Positions 59,636 through 64,000 of a stretch of DNA of 64,000 nucleotides are shown in pieces. The notes beneath the pieces were generated by a model. It saw only the letters and a program-made list of their open reading frames with translations. It searched no databases and was not told the DNA's origin. Location of the stretch: assembly GCF_032854445.1 (NCBI RefSeq), contig NC_088298.1, positions 11,955,504 through 12,019,503 on the forward strand, given 5' to 3'. Position 1 is the stretch's first letter, and every line of letters begins with the position of its first letter. The DNA comes from Liolophura sinensis (Eukaryota; Mollusca; Polyplacophora; Chitonida; Chitonidae). The translations under genes were made by a program, and so were the position numbers.

Positions 59636-60202
59636 TTATTTGTGGCCTCCCATGGCGGCGCAGACAGCACGTTTCATAGACCGGTAGAACAGTTCCTGGC
59701 CTAGAGTGTTTAGGTGCACTCCGTCGTTGGTTAGAATTTGCTTTTGTGGTCGGATCAGTCCCCGGTGTCTCCAGAAGGTGGCCAATTGGTTGTTTGTCAG
59801 CTTCTTGTTAATTTCATGGATTTTTGTATTATAAATGTGGACCGAAATTCGCCGAGTTACCTGACGGTAAAGAAGCTGGCTGATGTAGATCCTTGGAATT
59901 TGGAATTTCGATTTAAGTGCACCAACATAGTCTAAAATATCAGCGCAAATTGCTGCTGCTGATTTGTGAGAGTTCACATCGTTTCCCCCAATGTGGAGGA
60001 TAACTAGGTCAGGTTTTGTCTCCTGAAGGAGACTTTCCAATCTTCCAGAGCATCTAAGTGTCCCAACTCTAGCTCCCCCAATGCCAAAAAACCGAATGTC
60101 CTGGCCTGTTCCAAAGTCGATTCTAGAGTTTGGGATCGAATTTCGAAGGATACTATTCTCCAGCCTATGAACGTAACTGCTGCCGATAATAAAGATTTTC
60201 AT
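59636..60202 (-). CDS. SGNH/GDSL-type hydrolase-like protein, 188 residues, intact
   Basis: Starting at ATG 60202, the frame gives MKIFIIGSSYVHRLENSI and all SGNH blocks. Block I is GSS (7-9; the usual GDS with Asp replaced). Block II is GIGGARVG around 40-47, block III GGND at 72-75, and block V DGVHLN with Asp160 and His163. Ser9, a block II Gly, Asn74 and the Asp-His pair would form the catalytic set. An upstream in-frame ATG at 60271 would add a Lys-rich stretch encoded by the A-rich tract, which is why I prefer the later start. The enzyme class cleaves acyl esters. In CR1-type LINEs an esterase of this fold is known in ORF1. Here it lies 3' of an ORF2 on the same strand. No stop or frameshift interrupts it. 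Confidence 0.78.
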   Translation of the reverse strand: MKIFIIGSSYVHRLENSILRNSIPNSRIDFGTGQDIRFFGIGGARVGTLRCSGRLESLLQETKPDLVILHIGGNDVNSHKSAAAICADILDYVGALKSKFQIPRIYISQLLYRQVTRRISVHIYNTKIHEINKKLTNNQLATFWRHRGLIRPQKQILTNDGVHLNTLGQELFYRSMKRAVCAAMGGHK

Positions 60203-60206
60203 CCTT

Positions 60207-60246
60207 GTTTTTTTTTTGTTTTTTTTTTTTGTTTTTTTTTTTTTTC
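60207..60246 (-). repeat. A-rich tract between LINE ORF2 region and SGNH ORF
   Basis: Three T runs separated by single G on the plus strand, so A runs separated by C on the sense strand. It could be the genuine poly(A) end of the LINE, or an internal A-rich leader of the SGNH ORF, whose ATG follows within about 5 bases. Confidence 0.8.
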
Positions 60247-60608
60247 CTGTGAAAACAAATAGAGAAAACAAATATACAAGATAGTTGTATTTTTGATTTG
60301 CGAAGGGGTTTTGTTTATGAGATAATGTATATCTTAAGCAAGAAGATATTTGATAAAACAGATACTTAGGAGCAAATTAGTGGTATAGCTACCAATCAGA
60401 AATTGATAGAGGGTCTGCCCTCGTATGATATATACACATTTGTAAATAAATAGAAAATAAATATCAACTAATAAGAATAGATAAATAACAACAAATAAGA
60501 GGGCAGATTAGTTAATGGAGAGATATTATTAATTACTACAGTTATCAACTTTTGTGGTTACATTGTTTTCGTGTGCTATGTTTTTGCAGATTGGTTTCAT
60601 GGACGTTT

Positions 60609-60640
60609 TATCGGCCCTCAAGATCAAGGTATCGCCGATA
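60609..60640 (-). repeat. Hairpin repeat, copy 1
   Basis: Plus-strand arms TATCGGC (60609-60615) and GCCGATA (60634-60640) pair over 7 bases around a conserved centre 'cctcaagatcaaggtatc'. CCT/AGG inside can pair as an inner stem. The TA pair here differs from the AT pair in copies 2 and 3. Confidence 0.85.
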
Positions 60641-60683
60641 TAGTTGGGGATAAAGTAGGGAGGAATTATGTATCTGTGGAATA

Positions 60684-60713
60684 AACGGCCCTCAAAATCA
60701 AGGTATCGCCGTT
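60684..60713 (-). repeat. Hairpin repeat, copy 2
   Basis: Arms AACGGC (60684-60689) and GCCGTT (60708-60713) around 'cctcaaaatcaaggtatc'. 75 bases from copy 1. Confidence 0.85.
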
Positions 60714-60784
60714 GTTAGTATATGTGTTTGATAATTGCGGAAAATGCACCGTTTTTAATCAGACGTATTGTTGACTAGAGAAGA

Positions 60785-60814
60785 AACGGCCCTCAGGATC
60801 AAGGTATCGCCGTT
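60785..60814 (-). repeat. Hairpin repeat, copy 3
   Basis: Arms AACGGC (60785-60790) and GCCGTT (60809-60814) around 'cctcaggatcaaggtatc'. 101 bases from copy 2 and about 20 bases past the ORF2 stop on the sense strand. Confidence 0.85.
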
Positions 60815-60833
60815 ATTGGTCAATTATGTTTTA

Positions 60834-62998
60834 TCAGATTCGGTTTTCGTAACCCGTCGATTTGATGTATTCTTTTAGTAAGGAGAATATTTGTGCTCTC
60901 AGGTGTGGTTTGGGGTTAAGGATAGTCTGAAGGTCAAGTTCACATTTGTAGATTCGTCTTCGTTCTTTACTGTGTTTAATACATTGTAACAAATAGTGCT
61001 CTATGGTTTCATCATGCTCTTGACAGGCTGGGCAAGTTGGTGAAGAATTTTGGATTATAGTTGCTAGATGTGCTTTGAGCCCTGTTTTCCCTAGTCTCAG
61101 GCGTGATATGTTTTTGTCATCTTGGTTATTCAATAATTGGAACGAATTTAATTTTGTAATCGTTCCGTTTAATATTTTATAGTGCCACCGTCCGCGGGAT
61201 TCTTTATCCCATTCCTCTTTCCACTGATTGTTAATTTGGGTATTGATCAATGTATATATTTCATTTTGGCTCAGGGGGACGTCTATATCTTGTTCATATT
61301 TTCGTAGGCTCGATTTTGCTGCCTGATCTGCAATTTCATTTCCTCGAATATTAACGTGCGCTGGAACCCATGCTAGAGTCAGGTCGGTTTTTTGTTTCTG
61401 TATTTTGTCAGTTAGCGAGATTATTTCTTGTAGGAGGTCTGGTCTACTCTCAGATTTGGAGTTTTGGATGGAAATTATTCCGCTGAGGGAGTCGCTTAGT
61501 ATGGCTACTCGGTTTGGTTTGTTCTCAAGAATCCATTGTAGTGCCATTGTAATTGCAACTAATTCACTAGTATAGACGGAGAGGTGGTTGGGTAGTTTAT
61601 AGTTTTTAACTATGTTTAGATCTGGTATTGCAAATGATGATCCAGTGTGACCCTGCACATTTTTTGATCCGTCAGTATATATTTTTAGATGACCGTTGTA
61701 GTGTTCGTGGAAGTGTTCTAAGGCTTAAGCTTTGATATATACTGGGTTTTCCAGTTTTGAAATTTGGTCGTGGAGTGCAATGTCTATTTGGGGAGTTTGC
61801 AATAGCCACGGGGGTTGTTGTTGATATACATTTTCTTGTTGTTTTGGCAAGGCAATGTCATATTTGCAAAGTAGTCTGTTGATTTCATATCCTATTGGAG
61901 CTGAGTGTTTTGTCCATTTTTTTTCCAGATATTCATATTCAGAATATGGGAGGATTAAATTGTAACATGGATGTGTATTACCGTAAGCGCTTATTTTTCC
62001 TGCATATTTGAGGGTTAGTTGTTCTCTTCTAAGGTGAAGGGGTTTTTCAAGTGTTTCTACTTGGAGACTGCAAAGCGAAGTGCCTTTGAAGGCTCCTGTT
62101 GCTACTTTTAAGGCAGAATATTGAATACTATCAATTCGCTGTAGTAGAGTTTTGCACGCGGATTGATAGACTATTGCACCATAGTCTATTTTGGAGCGAA
62201 TTAGACTCTGGTACATTTTTATGAGTGTGGTTTTGTTGGCTCCCCATTTAGTGCCTGAAATGCATCTCATAAGATTGAGATCGCGTTGGCATCTAATTGT
62301 GAGGTCATCAATATGATCTTTCCATGTTAATCTACTATCAAGAATCATACCTAGGTATTTCACTTTTTCTTTGATTTCAATTTTCTTTTTACCCAAGAAA
62401 AGTTCAATATTCACTTTTCTTCTGTTTGTAAAAACAATACCTGTTGTTTTAGTGGCTGAGAATTTAAATCCCCAGTGGTCGGCCCAGTTCGAGATGGTGT
62501 TTAATGTTTTCTGTATAGCATCTTTTATTTTCTTTATAGATTTGCCTGTTTTCCATATTGCCGCATCGTCAGCAAATAGTGACTGCTCTATTTTTGGATG
62601 GTTACTGTCTATTGTATTTGCTAGACCGTTTATCAGAATGCTAAATAACGTCGGGCTTAGTACGCTCCCTTGAGGTGTACCATTTTGTTGAGTGTGTCTT
62701 TTAGATGAAGTTTGTCCAAGTCTGACTTTAAAGTTCCGATTTCGTAGGAAATCATATATCCAATGTTGGATTCTTCCTTTTATCCCAAGTTGATCGAATT
62801 GGAGTATCCATCCTGCCAAACGAGGTCGAAGGCTTTTTCAATATCTAGAAAAACAGCCAGAGTGAATTCGCGCCTACTTATCCCCTTTCGGATTTGATGT
62901 TGTAATTTTGTTAGATGGTCGTATATACTTCGTCCTTTTCTAAATCCACTTTGTGTTTCATTTAGTACTTTATTTTTTGCAAGATGAAATTCTTTACA
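60834..62998 (-). pseudogene. LINE ORF2: reverse transcriptase, RNase H and CCHC finger, 5'-truncated
   Basis: The sense strand begins near 62998 with LAKNKVLNETQSGFRKGRS and TLAVFLDIEKAFDLVW (RT blocks around the first catalytic Asp). A one-base loss at about 62815 shifts the frame. The following 364-codon frame (62819-61725) has GTPQGSVLSPTLFSILING and SLFADDAAIW (FADD box). A TAA at 61725-61727 then interrupts the same frame, which resumes with YTDGSKNVQGHTGSSF, SELVAITMAL, VAILSDSLSG and WVPAHVNIRGNEIADQAAK, a complete RNase H (Asp, Glu, Asp, Asp). The end has CPACQEHDETIEHYLLQC, a CX2C-X8-H-X4-C finger common in I-group LINEs. Two lesions only, so a fairly young copy. Confidence 0.9.
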
Positions 62999-63022
62999 CT
63001 AGATCACTTGTATCTCCTTTAG

Positions 63023-63157
63023 GATGTGACAGAGGATCGTTTGGGCGCAATTGTAGACTGACGTGTCATTGTATGAATGGGGATGACTGCAGCACCACCA
63101 GGGGGCGCTGTGCCAAAGGATGTGCCACATCCTGGTCCGGAAATACATGTCAAAAAA
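63023..63157 (+). CDS. EGF-like domain exon (eight cysteines)
   Basis: Acceptor 'cttgtatctcctttag' ends at 63022 and donor GTGAGT begins at 63158. The 135-base exon is phase 1 at both ends, the usual symmetric EGF module. It encodes CDRGSFGRNCRLTCHC, then MNGDDCSTTRGRCAKGC and ATSWSGNTCQK, with eight Cys spaced as in laminin/MEGF-type EGF repeats common in receptor-type proteins of molluscs. Joined to the signal-peptide exon at 47206 it gives ...QIIT-R-CDRGSF. Full function is unknown because the gene continues past the window. The acceptor's pyrimidine tract is short because a LINE is inserted just upstream. Confidence 0.85.
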
Positions 63158-63986
63158 GTGAGTACATGGTTCCCACGTCGTTTTCGATTATGTGAGATGA
63201 AAGCTCAACATTTTGAATGATTCCTGACCAGGGATATCTAGTAAATCACTATTAGCATCCCTGCATGGTGTTAGAGGATGCAGTTGCTACTATGTTTAAA
63301 TATTTATATGAGAAGCTTTAAGGAGAAAAACATTAAAAACATGACACTATAGGCTGAAAAGAGCACATTTTTTCCTGTCTGGTGGTGCCTACTGCATAAG
63401 TTTGTGATTTTTCCTCGCCATACACGTTAAGTCTGAAAACGACAAAGCTGGCATAAAATGCTGAGTTTATGGCGTCCTCCATCTTTAACACCCTATAATT
63501 TATGCTGGGGGTGTGTTGCCTCTCAGCCAGTGAGAGTCGTTAAAACTGCCGGCTTGTTCCTGTAAACTCGGAACCTACGTCCAACATTCCGGTTTCCCGA
63601 TCGTCAAGCGAAAAAAGAAATGTTCTGTTTGCTACCTTCTGAGAAGAAGAGTTCTACCGGAAATGTACGAACGGCACTTCGGCGGTTTCCGAAGGCAATT
63701 CTCCTCCTAACACAGAAGACTTCAGGACTAGTTCTCACGTGAAATGGAGTCGGCCACAGCGGATGTTGACGCTGATATATATTTATAATTTATCAACTTG
63801 AGGTATATATTAGAATTTTTATGGCACCTGCAAGAAATGCATATTCTTTTCAATGGTATTTGATTGATATTTACATTTTCTTCTCCTTTAAAGCAAAACT
63901 GTAGCTGGGGTTAAGGGTATCCTGATGTGACATTTGTCCGAAAATGCGCATAACTGTATTTGACTATTGGTTCCTATTTTACACAG
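63158..63986 (+). other. Intron after the EGF exon
   Basis: No repeat or exon is recognised. It ends in 'ggttcctattttacacag', an acceptor-like sequence at 63985-63986. Confidence 0.4.
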
Positions 63987-64000
63987 CACAACCACCAACT
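63987..64000 (+). CDS. Possible start of the next exon, cut by the window edge
   Basis: After the acceptor at 63986, phase-1 continuation from the EGF exon reads Thr-Gln-Pro-Pro-Thr, a plausible linker. Only 14 bases are visible. Confidence 0.3.

Larger units (their letters stand above)
59010..62998 (-). mobile_element. 5'-truncated non-LTR retrotransposon (I/Jockey-type) in the intron
   Basis: Minus strand, 5' to 3': truncated RT, RNase H, CCHC finger, stop at 60834, three hairpin repeats (60814-60609), an A-rich tract (60246-60207), an SGNH ORF (60202-59636), and a non-coding segment ending in an A-run with TAAA repeats at 59029-59010. The 5' break lies near 62998, inside the RT domain. 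Whether the 3' end is the A-tract at 60207 or the tail at 59010 is unresolved, so the SGNH part may be a separate insertion. No TSD was recognised at either choice. Confidence 0.7.
47207..63022 (+). other. Putative 15.8-kb intron packed with minisatellites and a LINE
   Basis: Between the signal-peptide donor and the EGF-exon acceptor I find no coding exon. The interval holds arrays of 46, ~42, ~32, 44, 16, 46 and 40 bases, several SINE fragments and an antisense LINE. The stretches 47891-50790, 51116-52534 and 52691-53569 hold nothing I can name, apart from an isolated acceptor-like site at 51220 and a decayed SINE-like 'ggcggtaaaacacaaat' near 53517. Confidence 0.5.

Overview
This is non-coding-rich DNA from a eukaryotic genome, most likely a marine mollusc or a close lophotrochozoan. 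The assignment rests on the tRNA-derived SINEs whose 3' part reads like 'gtacggcgtaaaacacc' followed by (AAAT)n, on a second SINE group ending in 'gttaaaccccaag' plus cactcact repeats, on spliced genes with GT-AG introns, and on many minisatellites. I see no bacterial operons, rRNA, intact tRNA or CRISPR.

Left third (1-20 kb): a 51/63-bp satellite (92-1910), a degenerate repeat, SINE copies with clear target-site duplications (TSDs), an inverted-repeat element carrying a nested SINE (about 5.2-6.2 kb), and a 75-bp satellite with a perfect 10-bp palindrome per unit (11.29-12.72 kb). A decayed block at 15.8-20 kb follows. It holds minus-strand pieces resembling a P-element/THAP9-type transposase, an unrecognised minus-strand coding remnant, and two plus-strand exon-like segments that splice in frame.

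Middle (21-45 kb): one complete gene. It is a three-exon, minus-strand, 266-residue type II membrane sulfotransferase of the WSCD-like group (24267-28931). All junctions are phase 1, an in-frame stop lies upstream of the start, and a poly(A) signal lies downstream. Next come a TTAA-flanked foldback MITE (30176-30538), a solo LTR with a 5-bp TSD (32132-32900), a 49-bp array, more SINEs, a 26/27-bp GATATC-rich array and a 48-bp array.

Right third (47-64 kb): the 5' part of a plus-strand gene for a secreted or membrane protein. A signal-peptide exon (47101-47206) and an eight-cysteine EGF-like exon (63023-63157) have matching phase 1 and are separated by about 15.8 kb. That interval carries at least seven minisatellites and an antisense, 5'-truncated LINE (RT + RNase H + CCHC) whose broken end lies only about 25 bp from the EGF exon's splice acceptor. 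Downstream of the LINE ORF2 are three hairpin repeats with a covarying base pair, an A-rich tract, and an intact 188-residue SGNH-hydrolase ORF. This 3' arrangement is the most unusual part of the window.

The protein-coding content is small. The long open frames inside satellites (up to 522 codons) follow from repeat period and composition, and I do not call them genes.
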